DNA of 64,000 nucleotides from PALSA-243 sp963743705 (GTDB lineage Bacteria; Acidobacteriota; Terriglobia; Bryobacterales; Bryobacteraceae), in assembly GCA_963743705.1 (NCBI GenBank), contig CAVUQS010000021.1, positions 124,001 through 188,000 of the forward strand. The letters run 5' to 3'. Positions 1-9,339 of the stretch are shown here, in pieces. The position numbers were made by a program, and so were the translations under genes. Position 1 is the stretch's first letter. Each line of letters starts with the position of its first letter. The notes below the pieces were generated by a model. The model saw only the letters and a list, made by a program, of their open reading frames with translations. It did no database searches and was not told where the DNA came from.

Positions 1-1
1 G

Positions 2-577
2 AACGCGGCATCGTTTATTCCTATCGCGGTTGTTACGCCATTGCCCGCGATCGCCCAATTGGTCGCGGCGTTGACGGCATTCGCGGCCTCAACGCCGGAA
101 CTCGCGCCCGGCTCCGGCGATCTGCTGGTGAGCGATGCGCGGGCGCGACTGCCGTTCTCTGCCTCGCACACAAGCAATCCGCTGAACCATGTGGAGGCTC
201 TCTCGGACCCGACCTTGCAAGCGCAGGTGGTGGCGATTCTGGCGCGGCTACGCAATCCGCTGGTATCAGGCAAGGCGACGGCCAAGCTGAGTCCGTTTCC
301 GGCTCGTCACACGTCGACGCAATACACGGTGACCGCGACGGATGCGCTCACAGGGGCGCCCATTTCTTCGGGGACGGTGACCGTCCACGACGCCTCCGGC
401 AATGTGGCACTCACCAAGCCGCTCGGCTCTGCATTCACCTATACTTTTGCCCCCCACCAGGTTCGCTCGATCGATCCCACCACGCACAAGCCGGTCGCCG
501 AGACGGTGTGGCCCAGCGTTACGGCGCAGCTAGGGGCGCCATACGGGAACGTTGCGGTGGATACCGGGCTAGGTTGA
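2..577 (+). CDS. C-terminal end of an unrecognised protein (5' end outside window)
   Basis: The frame is open from base 2 to a stop at 575-577, so this is the last ~190 codons of a gene that starts before the window. A TTG at 41 is in frame, but nothing marks it as a real start. I do not recognise the family. The stretch around positions 320-450 encodes a Thr/Val-rich segment (TATDALTGAPISSGTVTVHD) that resembles a beta-sandwich or Ig-like repeat of a secreted protein. That is a composition-based guess only. About 155 bases without a gene separate it from the efflux operon. Confidence 0.5.
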   Translation, partial: NAASFIPIAVVTPLPAIAQLVAALTAFAASTPELAPGSGDLLVSDARARLPFSASHTSNPLNHVEALSDPTLQAQVVAILARLRNPLVSGKATAKLSPFPARHTSTQYTVTATDALTGAPISSGTVTVHDASGNVALTKPLGSAFTYTFAPHQVRSIDPTTHKPVAETVWPSVTAQLGAPYGNVAVDTGLG

Positions 578-732
578 TCCCGGTGTGACGATTCGCCGAG
601 GCGCCGACGGCAGAATTCGTCACTTCGTCACAACGATCCGCTCCGGCCGTTGATTTCGCCGCCTAAGCCGTTCACAGCTCTCACTTGCCGCAGTCCGCGC
701 GAAACGGAATGCCGCATGCGTAACCACGCGAC

Positions 733-1995
733 GTGACCCATGGGATTGGACTGCTCGTTCTGGGAACGGGAGCGTTTTTTCTTACAACCGGCTGCGCCCA
801 CAAGGTGGATGCCGGCGGGCAAGCGCAGCCGATCGAGGTGCTGGTGGCGCCGGTCGAGCAGAAGGATGTGCCGGTTAATCAGGAGTGGATCGGCACACTG
901 GACGGGCTTGTCAACGCGGATATCAAAGCAGAGGTTTCCGGGTACCTGATCCAGCAGGATTACAAGGAGGGGTCCTTCGTTCGCAAGGGCCAGTTACTGT
1001 TTCAGATCGATCCACGGCCGTTTCAAGCGGCGCTGGACCAGGCTCAAGCGCGAGAGGCACAATCGCAGGGGCAGTTGGCACAAGCGCGGGCCCAACTGGC
1101 GCAGGCCGAGGCGCAAGTCGCCGTAGCCCAAGCGAATCAACGCCGCACGCAACTGGATGTGGAGCGATATATCCCGCTGGCCGAGCAACAAGCGATTACA
1201 CAACAGGATCTGGACAACGCCACACAGAACAATATGGCGGCGAAGGCGCAGGTGCAATCCGCGCAAGCCCAGGCCGAGACGGCGAAAGCGCAGATCACGG
1301 CCAATGAGGCCGCGGTTGAATCGGCGAAGGCCACGGTGGAAACGGAGCGGATCAATCTTGGGTTTACGCGGTTGACTTCACCCATCGACGGGATTCCGGG
1401 TATCGCGCAGCAACAGGTGGGGGCGCTGGTGAGTCCAGCAAGCGGGACAATCACGACGGTATCCACGCTCGATCCCATCAAAGCCTACTTCACCGCCAGC
1501 GAACAGGAGTATCTGGCGTTCACGCGGCGCTTTCCGACGGCGGAGAAACGGCAAGCCGATCTGAGGCAGTTGCGATTCGAACTGGTTCTGGCCGACGGCA
1601 CGGTCTATCAGCGCCCCGGCAATTTCGACTTTGCAGACCGCCAGGTGGACGTGAGAACCGGGGCGATCCGCGTGGCGGTTCTGTTTCCGAATCCGGAGAA
1701 CAGCTTGCGGCCGGGGCAGTACGCAAAAGTTCGCGCGGCGATCCGGATTCAACAGGGCGCGCTGTTAGTGCCGCAGCGGGCGGTGATGGACCTTCAGGGA
1801 ACGAACGAAGTGGCGGTGGTGGACAGCAGTAACAAGGTGAGCATCAGACCCGTGCAACTCGGCGATACCGTGGGCACGCAATGGATCGTCACCAGCGGCA
1901 TTCACGCGGGCGAACGGGTGGTGGTGGAAGGCGTACAAAAGGTTCGCGCGGGAATGCTGGTCACTCCGAAACCGTTCCAGACGAATTCGAAATGA
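733..1995 (+). CDS. RND efflux periplasmic adaptor (membrane fusion lipoprotein)
   Basis: HlyD/AcrA-type adaptor that links an inner-membrane RND pump to an outer-membrane channel. A hydrophobic leader ends in a lipobox (LTTGC, Cys21), so the mature protein is probably a lipoprotein. Next come the first half of a lipoyl-like domain (VSGYLIQQDYKEGSFVRKGQ), a long Gln/Ala-rich coiled-coil hairpin at about residues 98-205, the second lipoyl half and beta-barrel, and a membrane-proximal domain. At 420 aa the length is usual. It is followed 12 bases later by the pump and then the channel gene, so this is a complete tripartite operon. The GTG start is the only in-frame start after a stop at 721; it has no good ribosome-binding site, and the leader lacks its usual positive charges (see findings). 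The substrate cannot be told from sequence. Confidence 0.92.
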   Translation: MTHGIGLLVLGTGAFFLTTGCAHKVDAGGQAQPIEVLVAPVEQKDVPVNQEWIGTLDGLVNADIKAEVSGYLIQQDYKEGSFVRKGQLLFQIDPRPFQAALDQAQAREAQSQGQLAQARAQLAQAEAQVAVAQANQRRTQLDVERYIPLAEQQAITQQDLDNATQNNMAAKAQVQSAQAQAETAKAQITANEAAVESAKATVETERINLGFTRLTSPIDGIPGIAQQQVGALVSPASGTITTVSTLDPIKAYFTASEQEYLAFTRRFPTAEKRQADLRQLRFELVLADGTVYQRPGNFDFADRQVDVRTGAIRVAVLFPNPENSLRPGQYAKVRAAIRIQQGALLVPQRAVMDLQGTNEVAVVDSSNKVSIRPVQLGDTVGTQWIVTSGIHAGERVVVEGVQKVRAGMLVTPKPFQTNSK

Positions 1996-2007
1996 AAATA
2001 GGCGGCG

Positions 2008-5000
2008 ATGTCCAAATTCTTTATTAATCGGCCAATTGTTGCGATCGTGATCGCGATTCTTACGGTTCTCGTGGGGGCGGTGGTCATCGTGGGCCTACCG
2101 GTGGCGCAGTTCCCGGCGATTGCGCCGCCCGAGATTCAAGTCTCGGCGATCTACGTGGGCGCGGACGCGCAGACCATCGAGCAATCGGTAGCGACTCCGA
2201 TCGAGCAGCAGATGAGCGGCGTCGACAACATGAACTATATGTACTCATTGAATGCCACGGCCAACGGCCAGATGCGGCTGATCGTGGATTTCGACGAGGC
2301 GACCGATCCGAATACGGATTTGATTCTGGCGCAGAGCCGCGTGACTCAGGCCCAGTCACAGCTTCCCACGGATGTCACGAATTATGGCATTACGGTGCAG
2401 AAATCGACTCTCGCGCCGTTAATGTTAGTCGCGCTTTATTCGCCGCGGAGCACTTACGATGCGCAGTTTCTGGCTAACTACGCCTACATCAATCTGAATG
2501 ACCAGATCACCCGGCTGAAGGGCGTGGGCTCGGTGCAGGTATTCGGGGCGGGCCAATACGCCATGCGGCTGTGGGTCAAGCCGGATCAATTGGCGAAGCT
2601 GCAGATCACGGTTCCCGAGATTATATCCGCGATCCAGACGCAAAACACGGTGAACCCGGCGGGCCAAGTGGGCAGCGAACCGATTCCCAAAGGGCAGGAG
2701 TTTACTTACTCGGTGCGCGCGCAGGGCCGCTTGACCTCGCCCGAGGAGTTCGAGCAGATCGTGGTGCGGGAGACGCCGGAAAGCGGAATCGTGCGCGTGC
2801 ACGACGTGGCCAGAGTGGAGCTTGGCTCGCAGGACTACAGCATCGTCGGGGGCCTGAATGGAAAGCCCAGCGCCATTATCGCCGTTTATCAGCTGCCGGG
2901 GTCGAACGCTGTGGACACCGCCGAACGGGTGAAGAAACTTCTCAGCGAGGCGAAGAAACGCTTCCCCGGCGACATCGATTTCGTGGTGCCGGTGGATACC
3001 ACCAAGGCAGTGACAGAGGGCATGAAGGAGATTGTGGAAACGCTGGGAATCGCCATCGTACTTGTGATCGCGGTGGTCTATCTGTTCCTGCAAGGTTGGC
3101 GCGCGACGCTGATTCCGCTGCTGGCGGTGCCTGTCTCGCTGGTGGGTACATTTCTGTTTTTTCCCGTATTCGGCTTCACGATCAACACACTCTCTCTGTT
3201 CGGATTGGTGCTGGCGATCGGACTAGTGGTCGACGACGCGATCGTAGTTGTGGAATCGGTGGAGCGGCACATCGAGGACGGAATGTCTCCAAAGGAGGCC
3301 GCTCTCACGGCGATGCAGGAGATTTCGGGGCCGGTGATTGGGATCGCACTGGTTCTTTCCGCAGTGTTTGTGCCCACAGCATTCATACCGGGAATTACAG
3401 GAAGGCTCTATCAGCAATTTGCGGTCACGATTGCGCTGTCGGTGATTCTCTCGGCGTTCAATGCGCTGTCGCTCAGCCCGGCGTTGGCGGCGCTCATCCT
3501 GAAGCCGAAAGTTCCGAGCCGAGGGTTACTGGCGCGTTTCTTTGGGTGGTTCAACCGGATGTTCGGGAGGGCGACCAATGGCTACATCCGTATATCGGGA
3601 GCGCTACTGCGGAAGAGCGCGGTCGCTTTTGCACTTCTGGCGGCCTTCGGGGTAGCTGGTTTTTGGATTGGCGGCAAGCTGCCCAGCAGTTTCGTGCCGG
3701 ATGAAGACCAGGGCTATTTCTACATGAATGTGCAACTTCCGAATGCCGCGTCTTTACAGCGAACACAAGCGGTGGTGGCGAAGATCAACGAGATTCTGGC
3801 TAAGACGCCGGGAGTTGAGTATTCCACCAGCGTGGCCGGTTTCAGCTTACTTAGCCTGGTGCGAACGAGTTACAACGCATTTCTGTTTGTCAGCATGAAA
3901 GACTGGAGTTCGAGAAAGAGTAAAGCCGAGCAGTTCCAGGCCATCAAGGCGCGGTTGAACCAGGAGTTCAGCAAGCTTCCCGAATGCATCGCCTTCGCAT
4001 TTTCGCCTCCGGCCATACCGGGCGTCGGCACATCCGGCGGTTTCACGTTCATCCTGGAAGACCGATCGGGCAAAGATGTCCAGTTTCTGTCGGACAACCT
4101 AGATAAGTTCATGGCGGCCGCGCGAAAGCGCCCGGAGATCGGCAACCTCACTACGACATTCCTGCCGAGCGTGCCGCAACGGTTTGTCACAGTGGACCGC
4201 GACAAGGTAATCAAACAGGGCATCGCGATCAACGATGTATACCGCACCATCCAGACGTTCATGGGCGGATTATTTATCAATTACTTCAATCGCTTTGGAC
4301 GCCAGTGGCAAGTGTATGTTGAAGCCGAGAGCGACTATCGGACGAAATCAGAAAATGCCGGGCAATTCTATGTCCGCAACGCAAACGGTGAGATGGCGCC
4401 GCTTTCCGCGCTGGCTAAGTTCGAATCGCGGACGGGTCCGGAGTTCACCATGCGCTTCAATGAATACCGCTCGGCGCAATTGAATGGCGGCGCTGCGGCC
4501 GGCTATAGCACCAGCCAGGCGATGAAGGCGCTGGAAGAAACCTTCGAGAAGACCATGCCCGCCGAAATGGGCTTCGATTATGCAGGCATGTCGTTCCAGG
4601 AGAAGAAGGCGCAGGAAGGCGTCTCCTCTTCGGTGATTTTTGGTTTCTCATTGCTCTTCGTGTTCCTGATTCTCGCCGCCCTCTACGAGAGCTGGACCTT
4701 GCCGTTCAGCGTGTTGCTGAGCACGCCAGTGGCGGTTTTCGGAGCTTTCGGGGTGCTTTGGCTGCGCCGCACATTGGTGAGCTATCTGGCTCCGCCCTAT
4801 ATGCTGCAGATCGAGAACGATGTCTACTCGCAGATCGGGCTGGTGATGCTGATTGGCCTGGCGGCGAAGAACGCGATTCTGATCGTGGAATTCGCCAAAG
4901 ACGAGTTCGAAAAGGGAAGGCCGCTGGCGGATGCCGCGCTCGAAGGCGCGCGATTGCGACTGCGTCCGATTCTGATGACGTCATTCGCGTTTATTTTAGG

Positions 5001-5205
5001 ATGCGTGCCGTTGTGGATTGCGACCGGCGCGGGCGCGGTCTCTCGCCAGATCATGGGAACCACGGTGATCGGCGGGATGCTGGCGGCGAGCCTGATCGGC
5101 ATCTTCCTGGTGCCAGCCATTTTCTACGTCGTGGAGAGGGTTTCCGGCGCGGCGCGAGGTCCGGTTCCGTCGCCGGGAACTCCTTCGCCGGCCGAGGGAG
5201 ATTGA
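2008..5205 (+). CDS. RND multidrug efflux pump, AcrB/MexB (HAE-1) type
   Basis: Proton-driven inner-membrane transporter of 1065 aa, the usual length for HAE-1 pumps. It starts with the typical MSKFFINRPIVAIVIAI segment (TM1). It carries the two large periplasmic loops and the TM4 proton-relay pair of aspartates (GLVVDDAIVVVE, near residue 405). The matching TM10 lysine lies in GLAAKNAILIVEFA near residue 950. These are the residues expected of a working hydrophobic/amphiphilic efflux pump rather than a heavy-metal (CusA) type. The gene lies 12 bases after the adaptor and 3 bases before the outer-membrane channel gene. Drug, detergent or bile-like substrates are possible, but nothing here names one. 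Confidence 0.95.
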   Translation: MSKFFINRPIVAIVIAILTVLVGAVVIVGLPVAQFPAIAPPEIQVSAIYVGADAQTIEQSVATPIEQQMSGVDNMNYMYSLNATANGQMRLIVDFDEATDPNTDLILAQSRVTQAQSQLPTDVTNYGITVQKSTLAPLMLVALYSPRSTYDAQFLANYAYINLNDQITRLKGVGSVQVFGAGQYAMRLWVKPDQLAKLQITVPEIISAIQTQNTVNPAGQVGSEPIPKGQEFTYSVRAQGRLTSPEEFEQIVVRETPESGIVRVHDVARVELGSQDYSIVGGLNGKPSAIIAVYQLPGSNAVDTAERVKKLLSEAKKRFPGDIDFVVPVDTTKAVTEGMKEIVETLGIAIVLVIAVVYLFLQGWRATLIPLLAVPVSLVGTFLFFPVFGFTINTLSLFGLVLAIGLVVDDAIVVVESVERHIEDGMSPKEAALTAMQEISGPVIGIALVLSAVFVPTAFIPGITGRLYQQFAVTIALSVILSAFNALSLSPALAALILKPKVPSRGLLARFFGWFNRMFGRATNGYIRISGALLRKSAVAFALLAAFGVAGFWIGGKLPSSFVPDEDQGYFYMNVQLPNAASLQRTQAVVAKINEILAKTPGVEYSTSVAGFSLLSLVRTSYNAFLFVSMKDWSSRKSKAEQFQAIKARLNQEFSKLPECIAFAFSPPAIPGVGTSGGFTFILEDRSGKDVQFLSDNLDKFMAAARKRPEIGNLTTTFLPSVPQRFVTVDRDKVIKQGIAINDVYRTIQTFMGGLFINYFNRFGRQWQVYVEAESDYRTKSENAGQFYVRNANGEMAPLSALAKFESRTGPEFTMRFNEYRSAQLNGGAAAGYSTSQAMKALEETFEKTMPAEMGFDYAGMSFQEKKAQEGVSSSVIFGFSLLFVFLILAALYESWTLPFSVLLSTPVAVFGAFGVLWLRRTLVSYLAPPYMLQIENDVYSQIGLVMLIGLAAKNAILIVEFAKDEFEKGRPLADAALEGARLRLRPILMTSFAFILGCVPLWIATGAGAVSRQIMGTTVIGGMLAASLIGIFLVPAIFYVVERVSGAARGPVPSPGTPSPAEGD

Positions 5206-5208
5206 GCA

Positions 5209-6618
5209 GTGAAACCACAAAAGTTCGCGCTCCTGTGCGCACTGGTTTGCGCGGGCTGCACGGTGGGACCTAACTACAAGCGGCCGGCGGTTCCTGTTCC
5301 TGCGAGTTTTCGGGCGCCTGCCCCGCTACCTCCGTCACAAGGCGCTTCCCTGGCGGATCTCAAATGGTTCGCCGTTTTCAAAGACGAAAAACTGCAGGAC
5401 TTGATTCGCACGGCGCTGGTGCAAAATTACGATTTGCGGGACGCGGTTTTGCGGGTGGAAGAAGCGAGAGCAAACCTCGGGATCACGCGGTCCAACCAAT
5501 TTCCTATGTTACAGGCGAACGCCGCCTTGGAAATCAATCGTCTTTCGCGCGACGGAGAGACGTCGCTTTCGCCTGCCATACTGCCGACCCAGAATCGCAC
5601 TTTCGGACTAGCCGTGCTCCAACTGCTGTCGTTCGAGATCGATATTTGGGGGCGGCTGAGACGAGCGACGGAAGCAGCGCGAGCGAGCCTGCTGAGCGCG
5701 GAAGAGACGCGTAAAGCGGTGGTGACGACGTTGGTGAGCGATGTAGCTACCGCGTACCTGACGTTGCGCGAACTCGATTATGAGCTCGAGATTTCCAAGC
5801 ATACGTTGCAAACGCGCGAAGCGTCGCTGCGGTTAACGCAGTCGCGCCAGAAAGGCGGCGTTTCGACTCTACTCGATTTACGCCAAGCCGAACAATTGGT
5901 AGACACGGCGGCGCAAACGATCCCCACCATCGAAGAACAAATGGAGCAAACGGAAAACCAAATCAGGCTACTGCTGGGAGAGAGTCCAGGCGATGTGGCG
6001 CGCGGACGCAGTTTGACCGAACAAGACCTGGCGCCCGAAGTTCCGCCCGGATTACCGTCTGAATTGCTGGAACGGCGGCCCGATATTCGCGTTGCGGAAC
6101 AGGACCTGATCGCGGCGAACGCAGAGATCGGCGTCGCGAGGGCGGCTTATTTCCCTCAAATCACCCTGAGCGGGTTCCTGGGCGGACAGAGCACGCAATT
6201 GTTGGGTTTGTTTAACGGACAGAACAGCGCGTGGAGCCTGATTCCGCAAGTGACTCAACCTATCTTTACCGCCGGGCGTCTGAAATCCGAAGTGAAATTC
6301 GCTGTGGCCGAAAGAGACCGCCTGATTGTGCAATACCAGAAGACGATTCAGACGGCCTTCGCCGAAGTTTCCAATGCGCTCATTGCTCACCAGCGCGTGC
6401 GGGAAAGCCGCGAAAAACAGGAGGCGCTGGTGGTGGCGTTACGGGACCGCCTGCGTCTCGCTTACGTGCGATACCGTGGCGGCGTGGATACGCAACTCGA
6501 CGCGCTGGACGCCGACCGGGATCTGTTTCAGGCGGAACTCAACCTCTCGCAGATCCGGCTGGATGAACTGCTGGCCGTGGTGCAGCTCTATAAGGCGCTG
6601 GGCGGCGGATGGCAGTAA
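5209..6618 (+). CDS. RND outer-membrane channel lipoprotein (NodT/OprM family)
   Basis: TolC-like outer-membrane factor of 469 aa that closes the tripartite pump. A short leader ends in a lipobox (VCAGC, Cys17), followed by the family hallmark TVGPNYKRP. Two OEP repeats follow, with the typical LLERRPDIRVAEQDLIAAN and ARAAYFPQITLSG motifs in the second half. The GTG start lies 3 bases after the pump stop, consistent with translational coupling. Its TAA stop directly abuts the stop of the convergent sigma-54 activator, with no intergenic base. Confidence 0.93.
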   Translation: MKPQKFALLCALVCAGCTVGPNYKRPAVPVPASFRAPAPLPPSQGASLADLKWFAVFKDEKLQDLIRTALVQNYDLRDAVLRVEEARANLGITRSNQFPMLQANAALEINRLSRDGETSLSPAILPTQNRTFGLAVLQLLSFEIDIWGRLRRATEAARASLLSAEETRKAVVTTLVSDVATAYLTLRELDYELEISKHTLQTREASLRLTQSRQKGGVSTLLDLRQAEQLVDTAAQTIPTIEEQMEQTENQIRLLLGESPGDVARGRSLTEQDLAPEVPPGLPSELLERRPDIRVAEQDLIAANAEIGVARAAYFPQITLSGFLGGQSTQLLGLFNGQNSAWSLIPQVTQPIFTAGRLKSEVKFAVAERDRLIVQYQKTIQTAFAEVSNALIAHQRVRESREKQEALVVALRDRLRLAYVRYRGGVDTQLDALDADRDLFQAELNLSQIRLDELLAVVQLYKALGGGWQ

Positions 6619-7626
6619 TCAAGCGACGGCGGCCTTGGCGGTTTGGGCGGCTTCAATGCCGAGCTTGCGCATGCGGTAGAGCAGGGTTGTGCGCGCGACG
6701 CCGAGACGGGCCGCGGCGCCGCCAGGTCCCCCGACTATGCCGCCAGCCTGGCGAAGAGCTTCGACGATATGATCGCGCTCGGCATCGGCGAGAGTGCGAA
6801 GCCCGCAAGGCTCTTCGCTCTTGATGAATGCCTTGAGATCGCCGAGGGGCGCGCGCAAGACTTTGCCGGGCGATAAAATCACCGCGCGCTCGATGAAGTT
6901 CTGGAGCTCGCGAATATTGCCGGGCCATTCGTGATGCTTGACGATTTCCATGACTTCGTGGGGAATAGCGTCAATCTCTTTTTCCATGCGGCGAGCGAAT
7001 CTGCGCACGAAGCTCCAGACGAGGTCGGGGATATCTTCGCGGCGCTCACGCAAGGGCGGCAGCGAAATGGGAAACACGTTGAGGCGGTAGTAAAGGTCGG
7101 CGCGAAACTTCCGCTCGCGGACCATCTGGGCCAAATCGAGATTGGTGGCGGCGACAATGCGGACGTCGACGTGAATGGTGCGGGGGCTGCCGAGCCGTTC
7201 GAATTCGTGTTCCTGCAAGATGCGGGAGAGCTTGGGCTGCAACTCGAGAGGGAGATCGCCGATTTCGTCGAGAAATAACGTGCCGTGATCGGCCATTTGA
7301 AAGCGGCCGGTGGTTTGGGTCCAAGCGCCGGTGAATGCGCCGCGCTCGTGACCGAACAACTCGCTTTCGAGCAAACCGGATGGAATGGCGGCACAGTTGA
7401 TCTTTAGATAGGGAGCGTGGCTGCGGCGGCTTTGCTCATGGATGGCGCGAGCGATGACCTCTTTACCGGTGCCGGTCTCACCGTGGAGTAGCACGGCCGT
7501 GTCGGTGGGCGCGACCATACGAACGGAGTCGAGAACCCGCCGCAAGCCGCGATCCGCGCCGACGATTTCATTTTCGGTTTCCGCGGCAGTGGGGAAGTCC
7601 AGGACGGTTCCAGGCAGGGCAGCCAT
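6619..7626 (-). CDS. sigma-54-dependent transcriptional activator without a receiver domain
   Basis: AAA+ enhancer-binding protein that remodels sigma-54 RNA polymerase. Visible motifs are Walker A GETGTGKE (about residues 49-56), the sigma-54 contact loop GAFTGA, Walker B GTLFLDEIGDL, the arginine-rich RADLYYRLNVFPI region, and a C-terminal Fis-type helix-turn-helix (GGPGGAAARLGVARTTLLYR). Only about 20 residues precede the AAA domain, so the usual N-terminal receiver or sensor domain is missing; activity is presumably set by expression or a partner protein. I chose the ATG at 7626 because AAGGAG lies six bases before it; 42 more codons-worth of bases upstream are open but less likely. It is convergent with the RND operon and may regulate it, which is inference from position only. 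Confidence 0.9.
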   Translation of the reverse strand: MAALPGTVLDFPTAAETENEIVGADRGLRRVLDSVRMVAPTDTAVLLHGETGTGKEVIARAIHEQSRRSHAPYLKINCAAIPSGLLESELFGHERGAFTGAWTQTTGRFQMADHGTLFLDEIGDLPLELQPKLSRILQEHEFERLGSPRTIHVDVRIVAATNLDLAQMVRERKFRADLYYRLNVFPISLPPLRERREDIPDLVWSFVRRFARRMEKEIDAIPHEVMEIVKHHEWPGNIRELQNFIERAVILSPGKVLRAPLGDLKAFIKSEEPCGLRTLADAERDHIVEALRQAGGIVGGPGGAAARLGVARTTLLYRMRKLGIEAAQTAKAAVA

Positions 7627-7729
7627 CTGCATCTCCTTTGTTTTCAATGAACGTGCGGGTAACCCCACACTATGAAGCAGATGGAGAAATCTGGCGTGGG
7701 ATGTATTTTTCGTTTGCGGGGCCGGCCCG

Positions 7730-7763
7730 GCGGCCTAAAGGCCGCTGCAGGCTGAAGGCCTGC
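7730..7763. repeat. double-hairpin intergenic repeat, copy 1
   Basis: Two adjacent perfect hairpins: GCGGCC-TAAA-GGCCGC (7730-7745) and GCAGGC-TGAAG-GCCTGC (7747-7763). They sit exactly at the 3' end of the mutarotase gene, whose stop begins at 7764. The same layout recurs at 36889-36920, and a relative is at 44004-44040. No T-run follows, so it is not a typical intrinsic terminator; a REP-like element is more likely. Confidence 0.75.
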
Positions 7764-8102
7764 CTACGAATCCAGTTTGAAGACGCACTCCATGAGGAGC
7801 CATTTTTCGCCGGGTTTGGCTTGCGGAAGGGGCTGTTGGAATTGCCACATGAGCTGCTCCCATTCCTGGACTTTGGGGTTGGTGCGATCGGCCTCAGTTT
7901 TGCCGGCGAAGGAGAAGCGGTCGTTGACTTCCATGATCATGAACATGCGCGTGCCGAGGAGGTAGATTTCCATGTCCTCGATGCCGGATTCGCGGATGCT
8001 TTGGGTGATTTCGGGCCAGACGCTTTCGTGATGGCGGCGGTATTCGGCAACCAGCGCGGGGGAGTCTTTGAGATCGAGAGTCAGGCAATAACGGCGGTTC
8101 AT
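7764..8102 (-). CDS. L-rhamnose/L-fucose mutarotase family protein
   Basis: A 112-aa protein of the RhaM/RhaU family (DUF718), small ferredoxin-fold enzymes that interconvert sugar anomers. Family features seen are RRHHESVWPEI (conserved His and Trp region), GIEDMEIYLLGTRMFMIMEV, and the C-terminal region WLLMECVFKLD. It is the last gene of an operon with FucP, L-fucose dehydrogenase and a lactonase, so the likely substrate is L-fucose rather than L-rhamnose; that is inferred from context. Its start overlaps the fucP stop by 4 bases, which suggests coupled translation. Confidence 0.85.
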   Translation of the reverse strand: MNRRYCLTLDLKDSPALVAEYRRHHESVWPEITQSIRESGIEDMEIYLLGTRMFMIMEVNDRFSFAGKTEADRTNPKVQEWEQLMWQFQQPLPQAKPGEKWLLMECVFKLDS

Positions 8103-9337
8103 GCAAGCTTAGCCGAGGGTTCGGATCCTTTGGCGGCGTAATACCAGATATAGAGATAGCAGAGCAGCGGCAGGACGAAAGCCGTGCGAATGCTGGTCAG
8201 ATCCGATACATAACCCATGATAGCGGGGAAAACCGCGCCGCCGATGATCGCCATCACGAGCAAAGAAGAACCGAGCTTGGTATAAGGACCGAGACCTTTG
8301 ATGCCGAGCGCGAAGATGGTGGGGAACATGATCGAGTGGAAGAAGCCGATCATGACGAGAGCCCAGACGGGGATCGTGCCGGTGGCGGCCATGGCGAGAA
8401 CTGCGCAGAGAAAGGCAGCGGCGGCAAAGAGACTGAGCAGACGCGACGCGGGAATGTATTTCATCAGGAACGATCCGCCGAAGCGGCCGATCATGAAGCC
8501 GATCCAGTGATATTGCAGGTACGCGGCGGCGTCTCTGTCCTGAATGCCGGGCGAGAGATACTCGGCGAAACGGATGATGAAGCTGCCGACGCCGACCTGC
8601 GCGCCGACATAAGCGAACTGGGCGATGACGCCCCTGACGAGATGCTTGTAGCGGAGCGCATCGCGCAAACGGGGATGGGCGCCAGATTCGCTTTCGACTT
8701 CCTTCTTGGTTTCGGGCAGTTTGGTGAAAGCGATCATCAGCGCAACGAGCACAAATACGGCGGCGATGACGAAGTAAGGGCCGATCACACTGTGCGCTTC
8801 CTCGGCGGCTGCGGCATCTGGGCGCGTGTTGGTGAGGATGAATTGACGGCCGATGTACGGCGTCAGCACCGCGCCCACGGCGTTGAACGATTGCGCCAAA
8901 TTCAGGCGACGTTCGGAACTGGCCACGGGACCGAGAATGGTGACGTAGGGATTCGCGGCGACTTCGAGAAAAGATTGACCGCAGGCCATGACGAAAAGCG
9001 CGGCCAGAACGAAGGCGTAAGTCAGGGCGTTGGCGGAGGGGACGACGAGCAGCGCGCCGCTGGCGCAGATGGCGAGGCCGGTGAGAATGCCTCGCTTATA
9101 GCCGATGCGCTCCATCAGCCATCCGGCGGGCAGCGCGGCGAGGAAATAGCCGCCGAAGAAAGCTACTTGGATGAGCGAGGATTCGAGATCGGTGAGGCGG
9201 AAGGCTTTTTTTAGATGCGGAATCAGAACGTCATTGAGGTTGACGCCAAAAGCCCAGAGGAAGAAGAGGCTGGTGATGAGAACGAACGGAACCAGGTAGC
9301 GGCGTTCGGTGAGCGGTACATTGGCTGGGTTCGACAT
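8099..9337 (-). CDS. fucP: L-fucose:H+ symporter (FucP-type MFS permease)
   Basis: A 412-aa major-facilitator transporter with about 12 membrane segments. It carries the FucP hallmarks: FFLWAFGVNLNDVLIPHLKK in TM1, a GYFLAALPAGWLMERIGYKRG loop, and GQSFLEVAANPYVTILG in TM4. The expected role is proton-coupled uptake of L-fucose. It starts 2 bases after the L-fucose dehydrogenase stop and overlaps the mutarotase start, so it belongs to a single operon. The length matches the family (about 410-440 aa). Related permeases carry glucose or galactose, but the neighbouring genes favour fucose. Confidence 0.9.
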   Translation of the reverse strand: MSNPANVPLTERRYLVPFVLITSLFFLWAFGVNLNDVLIPHLKKAFRLTDLESSLIQVAFFGGYFLAALPAGWLMERIGYKRGILTGLAICASGALLVVPSANALTYAFVLAALFVMACGQSFLEVAANPYVTILGPVASSERRLNLAQSFNAVGAVLTPYIGRQFILTNTRPDAAAAEEAHSVIGPYFVIAAVFVLVALMIAFTKLPETKKEVESESGAHPRLRDALRYKHLVRGVIAQFAYVGAQVGVGSFIIRFAEYLSPGIQDRDAAAYLQYHWIGFMIGRFGGSFLMKYIPASRLLSLFAAAAFLCAVLAMAATGTIPVWALVMIGFFHSIMFPTIFALGIKGLGPYTKLGSSLLVMAIIGGAVFPAIMGYVSDLTSIRTAFVLPLLCYLYIWYYAAKGSEPSAKLA

Positions 9338-9339
9338 GG

